Positions 16,321 through 24,117 of a stretch of DNA of 64,000 nt are shown here, piece by piece. The notes under the pieces were generated by a model. That model was not told the origin of the DNA. It worked only from the letters and a program-made list of their open reading frames with translations, and did not search any database. The position numbers and the translations under genes were made by a program. Position 1 is the stretch's first letter, and the number at the start of each line of letters is the position of its first letter. Source of the stretch: Parolsenella sp958406235 (GTDB lineage: Bacteria > Actinomycetota > Coriobacteriia > Coriobacteriales > Atopobiaceae); the NCBI RefSeq assembly GCF_039062465.1, contig NZ_JBCLNF010000001.1:372001-436000 (forward strand). The letters are read 5' to 3'.

Positions 16321-17475
16321 ATGCCTGCTTGCCAGACTAATACTGACCTTGCCCGTCTCGCGACAAGTGGAATCCGCCGTTTCACCGCGCTCGCGAACCA
16401 GACTCCGGGTTGTGTCAAGCTCACTCTTGGTGAGCCCGAGTTTGACACTCCGGAGCCAATTCGCGAGGCGGTTGCGGAGTCGCTGTCGCGCGGTCTAACG
16501 CACTATCCTCCCAACAACGGACGCCTCGAGCTGCTTGCCGCCTTAAGCGCCTACATGTCTTGTCACGGGCTTTCATACGACGTGGATGAGCTCATCGTTA
16601 CTTGTGGAGCCACGGAGGCGCTCTCGGCGTCAATCATGGCTCTGCTAAACCCCGGCGACGAGGTCATTGTGCCGGTTCCGGCGTTTGGCCTCTATGAGAC
16701 GATCGTGCGTGCCGCTCACGGGACATACGTTCCGTTCGACACAAGCGAGCATGGATTCCAGATTTGCGAGGAAGAGCTCGAATCCGTCGTAACGTCACAT
16801 ACGCGAGCGATAATCATTACGTCTCCTAACAACCCAACTGGTTGCATCTACACCCCAGAGACGCTAGATGCCGTCGCCAACTGTGCCGCCCGCCATGGCT
16901 TCTGCGTCATCTGCGACGACGTCTACAACAGGCTTGTTTATGACGCCGGGTACGAGCGCTTTGCCGTTCGGCATTCAGAGCTTCGCGAGCAGACCATCGT
17001 CGTGGACTCGTTTTCCAAACCCTGGGCGATGACGGGATGGCGTCTTGGCTGGCTCGCGGCGGCGCCCTCTCTTAAGTCCCAAGTCGAGAAGATGCACCAA
17101 TATCTCGTTTCAAGCGTTCCGGCGTTTCTGCAGGACGCAGCTGTCGTTGCGCTTGGGCTTGGGATTGACGAAATGGTTGCCACCTATAAAACCCGACGCG
17201 ATCTCGTTTGCTCGCGACTCGATGCTATGAGTCTTTCGTTTAATTCTCCCGGTGGAGCGTTCTACGCATTCCCTCGAATTGATTCGTTTGGCATGAGTTC
17301 GGAGGAATTCTGCGAGCGAGCGATTAGGGAAGCTGGAGTTGCGCTCGTTCCAGGCTCTTGTTTTGGGGTCGAGGGATTCGCGCGCCTTTCGTATTGCGTA
17401 AGCGATAGCGACCTAGAGACAGGCCTAGAGAGGCTAGGGAAGTTCATTAGCTCTCTCGGAGGGGTTTCTTTCTAG
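16321..17475 (+). CDS. Class I/II pyridoxal-phosphate aminotransferase
   Basis: 384 aa fold type I aminotransferase. It has ITSPNNPTGCIYTPE, CDDVYNRLVYD and the PLP lysine in DSFSKPWAMTGWRLGW, plus the C-terminal Arg region GFARLSYCVSD that binds the alpha-carboxylate. Relatives include aspartate/aromatic aminotransferases and PatA; the amino-acid substrate cannot be fixed from sequence. It starts five bases after proS and is probably cotranscribed. The end of the gene lies within a large inverted repeat. Confidence 0.88.
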   Translation: MPACQTNTDLARLATSGIRRFTALANQTPGCVKLTLGEPEFDTPEPIREAVAESLSRGLTHYPPNNGRLELLAALSAYMSCHGLSYDVDELIVTCGATEALSASIMALLNPGDEVIVPVPAFGLYETIVRAAHGTYVPFDTSEHGFQICEEELESVVTSHTRAIIITSPNNPTGCIYTPETLDAVANCAARHGFCVICDDVYNRLVYDAGYERFAVRHSELREQTIVVDSFSKPWAMTGWRLGWLAAAPSLKSQVEKMHQYLVSSVPAFLQDAAVVALGLGIDEMVATYKTRRDLVCSRLDAMSLSFNSPGGAFYAFPRIDSFGMSSEEFCERAIREAGVALVPGSCFGVEGFARLSYCVSDSDLETGLERLGKFISSLGGVSF

Positions 17476-17526
17476 TGCGAGTAAGTTCTTAGTGGTCTGC
17501 GTGTTCTTGCTCGAGCTAGAAAGAAA
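17465..17526. repeat. 21-nt imperfect inverted repeat around the aminotransferase stop codon
   Basis: Arm 17465-17485 (starting TTTCTTTCTAG) pairs with 17506-17526 (ending CTAGAAAGAAA) with three mismatches and a 20-nt loop. It contains the stop codon. It may act as a 3' mRNA hairpin or non-canonical terminator. Confidence 0.55.
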
Positions 17527-17540
17527 TTCTAAATTCTGAC

Positions 17541-17568
17541 TTGCGCGACTTCTAAGGTTTGGTAATAT
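17541..17568 (+). promoter_or_regulatory. Promoter of tRNA-Ala
   Basis: TTGCGC (17541-17546), a 16-bp spacer and TAATAT (17563-17568), 17 bases before the tRNA. Confidence 0.6.
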
Positions 17569-17585
17569 CTCTTTCGCACCAATTC

Positions 17586-17661
17586 GGGGAATTAGCTCAG
17601 TTGGGAGAGCGCATGACTGGCAGTCATGAGGTCAGGGGTTCGAACCCCCTATTCTCCACCA
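17586..17661 (+). tRNA. tRNA-Ala(GGC), copy 1
   Basis: Full cloverleaf of 76 nt with encoded CCA. Acceptor GGGGAAT/ATTCTCC includes the G3-U70 pair that marks alanine tRNAs. The anticodon loop CTGGCAG reads GGC, for GCC codons. The 76 bases are identical to copy 2 at 19332-19407. Confidence 0.97.
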
Positions 17662-17670
17662 TAAATGAGG

Positions 17671-17699
17671 GGGCGGCGGCTTAGGTCGTCGCCCTTTTT
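17671..17699 (+). terminator. Terminator after tRNA-Ala copy 1
   Basis: GGGCGGCGGC (17671-17680), loop TTAG, GTCGTCGCCC (17685-17694), then TTTTT. Confidence 0.85.
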
Positions 17700-17705
17700 G
17701 TTAAC

Positions 17706-17781
17706 GGGCCTATGGCGCAACGGTTAGCGCGAGGGACTCATAATCCCCAGGTTGCAGGTTCGAATCCTGCTGGGCCCACCA
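17706..17781 (+). tRNA. tRNA with CAU anticodon (elongator Met or Ile2)
   Basis: 76 nt with encoded CCA. Acceptor GGGCCTA/TGGGCCC, D-stem GCGC, anticodon loop CTCATAA (anticodon CAT), T-arm GCAGG/CCTGC. It is not initiator Met, because position 1 pairs with position 72 and the anticodon stem lacks the three G-C pairs. Met versus Ile2 (lysidine-modified) cannot be told apart by eye. It lies six bases after the previous terminator T-run. Confidence 0.9.
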
Positions 17782-17790
17782 GAGTTAGTC

Positions 17791-17827
17791 GCGGGCCGTA
17801 GGGCGTATGTGCTCTGCGGCCCGCTTT
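17791..17827 (+). terminator. Terminator after the CAU tRNA
   Basis: A 14-bp stem (17791-17804 with 17811-17824, loop GTATGT) with GCGGGCCG/CGGCCCGC at its base, then TTT. Confidence 0.75.
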
Positions 17828-18090
17828 CGTTAACAAGAGTCCGATGCCGCGTCCCTGGTTGAAGTCCTGGATCCAGGCGAGGATGGAGAACGGCGGGTTG
17901 TCGACCACGACGCAGCCCTCCGGGTACTCGAACGACTCGAAGTCGCGCCCGGCCAGAATGACCTCACGATGTCAGACTCCTCGAAGCCCCGGCGCCCACG
18001 CACGTAGTCGAGCACGCCGGCGTACACCTCCGGCAGCCTGTCCGAGGGACTCGCGATGCGCAGCCCATTCAGTCTGGCTATACTTGACAA
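17825..18090 (-). pseudogene. Remnant of an adenine-specific DNA methyltransferase
   Basis: On the minus strand, about 40 residues from a TTG at 18090 read LPEVYAGVLDYVRGRRGFEE and continue SDIVRSFWPG. A one-base frameshift near 17965 then moves the frame, which continues GRDFESFEYPEGCVVVDNPP and FSILAWIQDFNQGRGI before ending in unrelated sequence at the tRNA terminator. VVVDNPPFSI is the catalytic NPPF/DPPY-type motif of phage-type N6-adenine methyltransferases, and the preceding V-R-x-F-W-P-G is also typical. The gene is frameshifted and lacks its C-terminal half, so it is a decayed fragment. Its position beside tRNA genes suggests a former integrated element. Confidence 0.7.
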
Positions 18091-18120
18091 ACAGACGGAA
18101 GCGACACGGGAGGATTGGTA

Positions 18121-19092
18121 ATGGGAGAGACGGATTCTAGGGGCAGAATGTCCCTGATCAGACCGCTTTCCTGCGCCTATCTTGTATGGCTGGCCATCTC
18201 TCTGCTGTGTGTCGCCGTAATTCTTGGTTATACGACTCTGGCCTATGCCGGATTAGTCTCGACCGCATCTGAGTTATATCCAACTACCCAGGTTCTGGGA
18301 TTTCATATTTCGGTATGGGTGCTCCTCGTGGCTTCTTGGGTCATCTTCACCGCAGTCGCGTTTGTTGGCTCGCTTTTCGGAATACGGGCCTTTAAATTGC
18401 CGAGTAATCCGGGTATTCGCGATAGCGCAACTAAATACGGGCGCATCGTCTTTTCCCTCAGCTTCTTAGACCTCCTGTTCTCGGTATTCCAGCAGAACGC
18501 AACGAGCTCCATCTCCTCGATCGTATCCGTAGGCCTTTCTGGCTTTCTGCTGCTCGAAGTCGCGCGTTTCGCGCCTAATACCGAGGAAGTAGCCACCTCG
18601 TCATCCAAGCGCAGCGTATCTGCGATTGAGGCCATTGGCCTTGAACAGGAACTTGAGAAGTCTCTTTCTAAGGATGCGAAGGAGCTATACCGCCTCCTGA
18701 GGGGATACTCCACGATCATGCTCGTCTGGGGCCTGCTTCGTCTTCTCAGCGGCGTTTCCCAGGTTTTTGGCAGGGGCTATGTCACCGGCGACGCAGAAAG
18801 TCTCCGCAACGTTATTGCCGGCGCGGACGTCTGCCTCGTCGGTATTTATCTCCTTGTTACCGGCCGCTATGGCAAGCTCGCCCTTGCGGGTGGCCGTAAC
18901 CTAAAGACTTTTTCAATTCTTAGCGGAGTCGGTCTCGTGATATCTGCCCTCACGCTCATTCCGGTCTTTCTCTGGTGGTGGCAGGGAAGGGCGCTCGCTG
19001 CGGGCGACGTCTTCTGCGTAGTTGTTGACCTCGCGCTTTATGCAGCGGGTGTGTTCTACGCTCGCAGCCTCGATCGTCTGCATGCGCTCTAG
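18121..19092 (+). CDS. Orphan polytopic membrane protein
   Basis: 323 aa with about seven or eight hydrophobic segments: near residues 13-40, 60-85, 110-125, 130-150, 195-215, 240-260, 275-300 and 305-320. A polar Ser/Glu/Lys-rich loop (about 155-195: TEEVATSSSKRSVSAIEAIG) splits it into two halves, both built of TM segments. I do not recognise the family. The ATG at 18121 is chosen for GGGAGG at 18108-18113. A TATACT -10-like element lies at 18079-18084. It sits alone between tRNA genes, next to a methyltransferase remnant, so it may be accessory; codon use is somewhat less biased than in neighbours. Confidence 0.75.
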   Translation: MGETDSRGRMSLIRPLSCAYLVWLAISLLCVAVILGYTTLAYAGLVSTASELYPTTQVLGFHISVWVLLVASWVIFTAVAFVGSLFGIRAFKLPSNPGIRDSATKYGRIVFSLSFLDLLFSVFQQNATSSISSIVSVGLSGFLLLEVARFAPNTEEVATSSSKRSVSAIEAIGLEQELEKSLSKDAKELYRLLRGYSTIMLVWGLLRLLSGVSQVFGRGYVTGDAESLRNVIAGADVCLVGIYLLVTGRYGKLALAGGRNLKTFSILSGVGLVISALTLIPVFLWWWQGRALAAGDVFCVVVDLALYAAGVFYARSLDRLHAL

Positions 19093-19130
19093 TTCGCACT
19101 TCTTATTGCGCCTTGCAAACTAGCCATGTC

Positions 19131-19147
19131 CACGCTTTGGCGTGTTT
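19131..19147 (+). terminator. Weak terminator after the orphan membrane protein
   Basis: CACGC, loop TTTG, GCGTG, then TTT: a short 5-bp stem, 39 bases after the stop codon. Confidence 0.35.
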
Positions 19148-19195
19148 GTCTCACTGTCTGTTTGGCACCAATTGATACGACATTCATTTTTTCGC

Positions 19196-19225
19196 TTGCA
19201 TACTCTCGAGTGCTTGTGATAGACT
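19196..19225 (+). promoter_or_regulatory. Promoter of tRNA-Val/tRNA-Ala
   Basis: TTGCAT (19196-19201), an 18-bp spacer and TAGACT (19220-19225), with AT-rich CATTCATTTTTTC just upstream. Confidence 0.55.
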
Positions 19226-19252
19226 CCTTTCCGCTGCGACGGCAGCCGAAGT

Positions 19253-19327
19253 GGGCGATTGGCTCAGGGGTAGAGCACATCCTTCACACGGATGGGGTCG
19301 CTGGTTCGAATCCAGCATCGCCCACCA
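19253..19327 (+). tRNA. tRNA-Val(CAC)
   Basis: 75 nt with encoded CCA. Acceptor GGGCGAT/ATCGCCC, anticodon stem CATCC/GGATG, loop TTCACAC (anticodon CAC, for GTG codons). Only four bases separate it from tRNA-Ala copy 2, so the two are probably one transcript. Confidence 0.96.
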
Positions 19328-19331
19328 CTTC

Positions 19332-19407
19332 GGGGAATTAGCTCAGTTGGGAGAGCGCATGACTGGCAGTCATGAGGTCAGGGGTTCGAACCCCCTATTC
19401 TCCACCA
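19332..19407 (+). tRNA. tRNA-Ala(GGC), copy 2
   Basis: Identical over all 76 bases to 17586-17661, plus short flanks (TTC before, TAAA after). Anticodon GGC, G3-U70 present, CCA encoded. Confidence 0.97.
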
Positions 19408-19417
19408 TAAACGACGA

Positions 19418-19444
19418 GGCCGGGGCTTTTGCTCCGGCCTTTTT
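19418..19444 (+). terminator. Terminator after tRNA-Ala copy 2
   Basis: GGCCGGGGC (19418-19426), loop TTTT, GCTCCGGCC (19431-19439), then TTTTT. Confidence 0.85.
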
Positions 19445-19525
19445 GTTATGCGATGATGCTGCAAGTGAGTTGAAAGCCACTTCAGCATCGTGAGATTTAG
19501 GCCTTGCGCCGGAGAGAAGGTTCGT

Positions 19526-19900
19526 ATGTCCGAGGACACCAGCAATCCCGTCGAGGCCTTTGGTCTTCGTGTGGCTCACGTTGGAATCAACGCCGCAAGT
19601 CCTGAAGAGGCGATGGAGATTGCGTCCATCTTCGAGGCTCTCATGGGACTCGCTCCGGTCAAGACTCCCGTCTCCGTGTTCGCGGACACGCTCGTTGAGG
19701 TTATGAGTGGCTGCGGTCGCGGCAAGAAGGGGCATATCGGCTTTGGCGTCAATGACATTCCCGTTGCCGAGAAGTGGTTTGCCGCTCGCGGCTTTGAAAT
19801 CAACGAGGATTCCCGCGCTCTCAACCCTGATGGCACAACGAAGCTCGTCTACTTCAAGCGCGAGATCGCCGGATTCGCCATTCATCTCTGCCAGAACTAG
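19526..19900 (+). CDS. Stand-alone VOC-fold protein like the C-terminal domain of KDPG/KHG aldolases
   Basis: 124 aa vicinal-oxygen-chelate/glyoxalase-fold protein. The pattern VAHVGINAASPEEAMEIA, then FADTLVEVMSGCGRGKKGHI, GFGVNDIPVAEKWFAARGFE and REIAGFAIHLCQN matches my recollection of the VOC domain appended to some 2-keto-3-deoxy-6-phosphogluconate/4-hydroxy-2-oxoglutarate aldolases. No aldolase domain is adjacent. The His and Glu residues (HVGI, HIGF, EVMSG) could bind a metal. The ATG at 19526 has SD GGAGAGAAGG; the upstream GTG at 19490 has none. The substrate is unknown. Confidence 0.75.
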   Translation: MSEDTSNPVEAFGLRVAHVGINAASPEEAMEIASIFEALMGLAPVKTPVSVFADTLVEVMSGCGRGKKGHIGFGVNDIPVAEKWFAARGFEINEDSRALNPDGTTKLVYFKREIAGFAIHLCQN

Positions 19901-19927
19901 CCACAGATTCAAGCTCAGGAGAGTGCC

Positions 19928-21937
19928 TTGATTCTTCTTGCCGATAAGGTTTCCAAATCGTTTGGTGGTCGCACCCTATACGAAGGTGCGACGCTACAGC
20001 TCAATGCGGGTCAGCGCTGGGCCCTCGTTGGCCCTAACGGCGCCGGCAAGACGACGCTTCTCAAGATCGTCATGGGAACCGAGACGCCGGACGAAGGCAC
20101 CGTTAGCTTTCAAAAGGGGACTACCGTCGGCTACCTCGAGCAGGAGGCTAAGCTCGCCGGGCACGACACCGCCCTCGAGGAGGTCATGGCGTCTGCGACG
20201 GAGATTCGCTCGCTCGGCGCTCGCATCTCGGAGCTCGAAGCGCAAATTGCCAACGCTGGCGATGGCGATGGCCTCGAGTCGCTCCTGGATGAATATGGCC
20301 ATGCTCAGGACAGGTTCGAGAGGCTGGGCGGCTATGAGCTCGAGAGTCGGGCCCGAGCCATCCTTTGCGGTCTCGGCTTCCCCGTAGAGGACCTCGACAA
20401 GCCCGCTGAGGATTTTTCGGGCGGATGGCAGATGCGCATCTCCCTCTCCAAGCTCCTTCTCCGTCATCCAGATCTGCTGCTCCTTGACGAGCCCACGAAC
20501 CACCTCGACCTCGAGAGCGTAAAGTGGCTCGAGCAGTTCCTCGCCGGCTATGACGGCGCCGTCCTTCTCGTGAGCCACGACCGCGCGTTCATGGATGCCT
20601 GCGTGTCCCACGTGGCAGCACTCGAGAACCGTCGCCTCACAACGTATACGGGCAACTACTCCAGCTACCTTCGTCAGCGCGAGGACAATCTCGAGCAGCT
20701 GCGAGCCAAGCGCGCTGCTCAGGAGCGCGAGATCGCTCACATGCAGGTCTTCGTTGATAAGTTCCGTTACAAGCCCACGAAGGCGGCTCAGGCTCAGGAG
20801 CGCATGAAGAAGATCGAGCAAATCAAGAGCGAGCTCGTCGTGCTCCCCGAGCAATCCAAGCACGTTCACTTCAGTTTCCCGGAGCCTCCCCGCACGGGAG
20901 ATATGGTCATATCCATCGAGCATGTTCGCAAGGCGTTTGACGATAACCTCGTTTACGGCGACGCCAACGTGACGTTCTATCGCGGCGACCACGTCGCGCT
21001 TGTGGGCCCCAACGGCGCCGGCAAGTCGACCCTGATGAAGCTCGCCCTCGGTTTTGAGACTCCAGATGCAGGTAAGATCGAGCTCGGCCAGAACGTGACA
21101 AGCGCCTACTACGCCCAGCACCAGCTCGAGACTCTCAACGAAGGCAACACCGTCATGCGTGAGATGGACGAGGCGGCCCCCGGCTGGACGAGCTCGGAGG
21201 AGCGTCGCCTCCTTGGTGCCTTCCTCTTCCACGGCGACGACGTCGAGAAGCATGTGGGCGTTCTCTCCGGTGGCGAGCGCGCTCGTCTCGCCCTCGCGAA
21301 GATGCTCGTGGCGCCCGACCCACTCCTTTGCCTCGACGAGCCCACCAACCACCTCGACATCGACTCTGTCGACGTGCTGGAGCAGGCCCTGGTGGACTTC
21401 AAGGGAACCATTCTCCTGATCAGCCACGATGAGCATCTCGTTCGTGCCGTGGCCAACAAGGTCGTCGAGGTCCGCGATGGTCGCGTCACCGTTTACGACG
21501 GCGACTATGACTACTACCTCTTCAAGCGCGCAGAGCTTGAGGCTGCAGAGGCGGAGGACGCTAAGCCTGCTACCACCAAGGCTTCAAAGGCGGTCGAGGC
21601 AAAGGCAGCCGATGCGCCCGCTCAGACCAGCGGCAGGAACGTAAAGACCAAGGAGCAGCGTCGCGCCGAAGCCGAGGCGAGAAACGCGGCGTCCAAGGCC
21701 ATGCGTTCCACCAAGAAGCGCCTTAAGGAGGTTGAGGCCGCCCTCGAGCCCGCTCACAAGCGCTACGACGAGCTTATGGAGCTCATGGCCTCTGAGGAGC
21801 TCTACGCCGACGCAAAGAAGTTTGACGAGGCGATGGCGGAGTATAACGCTCTCAAGAAGAAGATTCCGGCGCTCGAAGAGGAGTGGCTCGAGCTTTCGAC
21901 CGCCCTCGAGGAAGCCCAGAGCGGAATCGGAGCATGA
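19928..21937 (+). CDS. ABC-F family ATPase with C-terminal coiled coil
   Basis: 669 aa soluble duplicated ABC ATPase with no membrane domain. NBD1: GPNGAGKTTLLKIV, signature FSGGWQMR, Walker B LLLLDEPTNHLD. The P-site linker region (LEQLRAKRAAQEREIAHMQV) joins to NBD2: GPNGAGKSTLMKLA, LSGGERARLALAKML, LLCLDEPTNHLD. An Ala/Lys-rich hinge and a Uup-type coiled coil (about 580-665) end the protein. ABC-F proteins act at the ribosomal E site; housekeeping versus antibiotic protection cannot be decided, but the position among core genes favours housekeeping. Start TTG with SD CAGGAG. The end overlaps the next ATG (ATGA). Confidence 0.92.
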   Translation: MILLADKVSKSFGGRTLYEGATLQLNAGQRWALVGPNGAGKTTLLKIVMGTETPDEGTVSFQKGTTVGYLEQEAKLAGHDTALEEVMASATEIRSLGARISELEAQIANAGDGDGLESLLDEYGHAQDRFERLGGYELESRARAILCGLGFPVEDLDKPAEDFSGGWQMRISLSKLLLRHPDLLLLDEPTNHLDLESVKWLEQFLAGYDGAVLLVSHDRAFMDACVSHVAALENRRLTTYTGNYSSYLRQREDNLEQLRAKRAAQEREIAHMQVFVDKFRYKPTKAAQAQERMKKIEQIKSELVVLPEQSKHVHFSFPEPPRTGDMVISIEHVRKAFDDNLVYGDANVTFYRGDHVALVGPNGAGKSTLMKLALGFETPDAGKIELGQNVTSAYYAQHQLETLNEGNTVMREMDEAAPGWTSSEERRLLGAFLFHGDDVEKHVGVLSGGERARLALAKMLVAPDPLLCLDEPTNHLDIDSVDVLEQALVDFKGTILLISHDEHLVRAVANKVVEVRDGRVTVYDGDYDYYLFKRAELEAAEAEDAKPATTKASKAVEAKAADAPAQTSGRNVKTKEQRRAEAEARNAASKAMRSTKKRLKEVEAALEPAHKRYDELMELMASEELYADAKKFDEAMAEYNALKKKIPALEEEWLELSTALEEAQSGIGA

Positions 21938-22632
21938 TGTCCCCGAGCCGGCTATTTACCATCGCGATTACGGTCGTTCTGCTCATGCTGTCTGCCGTCG
22001 TGCACGAAGTCGCACACGGATGGGTGGCTCATCTCTGTGGGGACGACACGGCGAAGGAGGCAGGCAGGCTGACGCTAAACCCAGCTCGCCATCTGGACGG
22101 GTTTGGTTCGTTTGTTCTGCCGATCCTCATGGAGCTTCTGGGCGGGTTCGTTTTCGCTTACGCAAAGCCCGTTCCCTACAACCCGAATCGCCTCAAAAAC
22201 CCAAGGCGCGATGAGGTTCTCGTGGCCTTCGCCGGACCCGCATCCAACATCCTCCAGGCTTGTATTGGCACGGGCCTCTTTAACCTCGTGTGGGGCGCCA
22301 TCGAGCGCAATCCCGGCTTGTTTTCCGCAGGGCCCGTGGTCTTCGGCTATACCCCCATGGCTCTCATTCTGTCCCTCTTCTCTACCTACGTGTGGATCAA
22401 TCTCACCCTAGCCTTTTTTAATCTAATTCCCTTTCCGCCCCTGGATGGGTCAAAGGTGCTCTGTTACTTCCTAAAGGGCGAGACGCTCAGGCGCTACTAT
22501 CAAATCCAGAACTACGCCATGCCCATCCTCCTCGTATTGCTCTATGCCCTTCCCAAGCTTGGCCTTGATCCCGTTGGGGCGTATCTCGAGTTCACAGCCG
22601 GTGGTCTATACAACCTGCTCATGGGGGTGTGA
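21934..22632 (+). CDS. Site-2 protease family (M50) membrane metalloprotease
   Basis: 232 aa with five or six TM segments. Zinc motif HEVAHGWVAH (HExxH) sits in the first segment, and NLIPFPPLDGSK carries the second metal-binding Asp. The AYAKPVPYNPNRLKNPRRDEV loop is typical of the short group III M50/FtsH-like rhomboid-unrelated proteases found upstream of scpA in many bacteria. It has no PDZ domain, unlike RseP at 12 kb. Two adjacent ATGs (21934, 21937) are possible; 21934 overlaps the ABC-F stop by four bases. The substrate is unknown. Confidence 0.9.
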   Translation: MMSPSRLFTIAITVVLLMLSAVVHEVAHGWVAHLCGDDTAKEAGRLTLNPARHLDGFGSFVLPILMELLGGFVFAYAKPVPYNPNRLKNPRRDEVLVAFAGPASNILQACIGTGLFNLVWGAIERNPGLFSAGPVVFGYTPMALILSLFSTYVWINLTLAFFNLIPFPPLDGSKVLCYFLKGETLRRYYQIQNYAMPILLVLLYALPKLGLDPVGAYLEFTAGGLYNLLMGV

Positions 22633-22633
22633 C

Positions 22634-23443
22634 GTGAGCTATCGCATTCAGACCCAAGCCTATTCAGGTCCTTTTGACCTACTCCTTCAGCTTGTGAGCA
22701 GGCAGCGCGTGGACATCGGAGCTATTTCCATCTCTGAGGTGGCGGACCAGTACCTAGCCGAGGTCGAGAGGATGGGGGAGCTCGACCTCGACGTCGCAAG
22801 CGATTTCGTCCTTGTCGCCTCCACGCTCCTGGACATAAAGGCCGCATCGCTCGTTCCCGACGACACGCCCGTTCACAAGACGGAGGACGACGAGAATGAC
22901 GACCTCGAGGGCCTCACCGCAGACGAAGCGAGAGAGGTCCTCGTCGCCAGGCTTATCGCATACAAGCAGTTTAGGAATGCCGCGGCAGCTCTTGGAAGCC
23001 GCATGGAGTCTGAGGCGCGCATGCATCCGCGTGTCGCTGGCCCCGACCCAGGCTTTCTCCATGTCGTTCCCGATTACCTCGAAGGCATCACGTTAAGAGG
23101 GCTCGCTGTCATCTGCGCAGACCTAGACAGTAGGCGAGAGGGCTTCCTCCTCGAGGCGGAACACATCGCGCCAAAGAGGTTGCCAGTCGCGCTTACTGTG
23201 GCTTCCGTCGATCGCGTGACGCGCTCACGCGGACATCTTACGTTTAACGAGCTCCTCGACGGAGAACGAACGCCCGAGCAGGTTGTTGTTACGTTTCTCG
23301 CGATCCTTCAGCTCTACAAGCTTGGCTCCGTCACGCTCTCGCAGGCTGAGACCTTCGGAGAAATCGAGATCGACCGCATCGAGGGCGCGCCCGCCTACGA
23401 AATTGACGCGACGGCGCTAGCCGAGCTGGAAGGGGAGTACTAA
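22634..23443 (+). CDS. scpA: Segregation and condensation protein A
   Basis: Kleisin subunit of the SMC-ScpAB condensin. 269 aa. The N-terminal domain is clear: AYSGPFDLLLQLVSRQRVDI, ISEVADQYLAEVERM and LDVASDFVLVASTLLDIKAASLVP. An acidic linker (KTEDDENDDLEG) leads to the C-terminal winged helix (VTFLAILQLYKLGSVTLSQAETFGEIEI). The start is GTG at 22634, two bases after the protease gene. The stop overlaps scpB (TAATG). Confidence 0.95.
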   Translation: MSYRIQTQAYSGPFDLLLQLVSRQRVDIGAISISEVADQYLAEVERMGELDLDVASDFVLVASTLLDIKAASLVPDDTPVHKTEDDENDDLEGLTADEAREVLVARLIAYKQFRNAAAALGSRMESEARMHPRVAGPDPGFLHVVPDYLEGITLRGLAVICADLDSRREGFLLEAEHIAPKRLPVALTVASVDRVTRSRGHLTFNELLDGERTPEQVVVTFLAILQLYKLGSVTLSQAETFGEIEIDRIEGAPAYEIDATALAELEGEY

Positions 23444-24117
23444 TGCAGGAGTTGGATAAGCTCGACGCCAATTCGATTCGTGGCGCGCTTGAGGCGATGC
23501 TTCTCGTGTCAAGCGACCCCGTCAGCGCGACTGACCTTGCGGCGGTGCTCGGCATTACTCCAGGCGAAGCCTCTGAGGCCCTTGCCGACTTGGCAGCTGA
23601 GTACTCAGACGCAAACCGCGGCTTCCAGCTTCGTGAGGTCGCCGGGGGCTGGAGGCTCTTCACCCATCCTGCCTTCCACGACCAGGTCGAGGCACTTGTC
23701 ATGAGCTGGGACACCAGGAAGCTCTCCCAGGCGGCACTAGAGACCCTTGCAGTCATCGCGTACCACCAGCCCGTCACCCGCGAGGGCGTCAAGGCGATCC
23801 GCGGTGTCAATTCCGACGGCGTCATCGCGTCCCTCGTCGACAAGGGCCTCGTCCGAGAGGCGGGCAGGGATCCTCAGCGCGCTCAAGCCATTCGCTATGC
23901 AACGACGCAGGCGTTTCTCGAGCGCTTCGGCCTCAAGAGCCTCCGCGAGCTGCCGGATCTCGAGCAGTTCGCCCCTGACGAGGAGTCGAAGAAGTTCATC
24001 CGCGAGCGTCTGAGCGGCCGCGTCATCGAGTCGACCCTCGAAGAAGCGGAGGCTGACTTCGAGGAAGAGCGCGAGCTCCTTTCGGATGACATGACCGGTG
24101 ATGCCGCGAATGAGTAA
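23443..24117 (+). CDS. scpB: Segregation and condensation protein B
   Basis: 224 aa dimeric kite protein that binds ScpA. Two winged-helix domains are visible: IRGALEAMLLVSSDPVSATD/LAAVLGI near the N-terminus and LAVIAYHQPVTREGVKAIRGVNSDG in the second. The C-terminus is an acidic Glu/Asp-rich tail (EEAEADFEEERELLSDD). It is translationally coupled with scpA and followed by rluB, the common scpA-scpB-rluB order. Confidence 0.95.
   Translation: MQELDKLDANSIRGALEAMLLVSSDPVSATDLAAVLGITPGEASEALADLAAEYSDANRGFQLREVAGGWRLFTHPAFHDQVEALVMSWDTRKLSQAALETLAVIAYHQPVTREGVKAIRGVNSDGVIASLVDKGLVREAGRDPQRAQAIRYATTQAFLERFGLKSLRELPDLEQFAPDEESKKFIRERLSGRVIESTLEEAEADFEEERELLSDDMTGDAANE

Noticed and set aside
17844..18140. 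98-aa + strand reading frame in the tRNA island
   Set aside because: It is antisense to the methyltransferase remnant and low in conserved features; the minus strand explains the sequence.
19994..21436. 480-aa minus strand reading frame opposite the ABC-F gene
   Set aside because: Leu/Val/Glu-rich antisense translation of a conserved gene, caused by codon bias.
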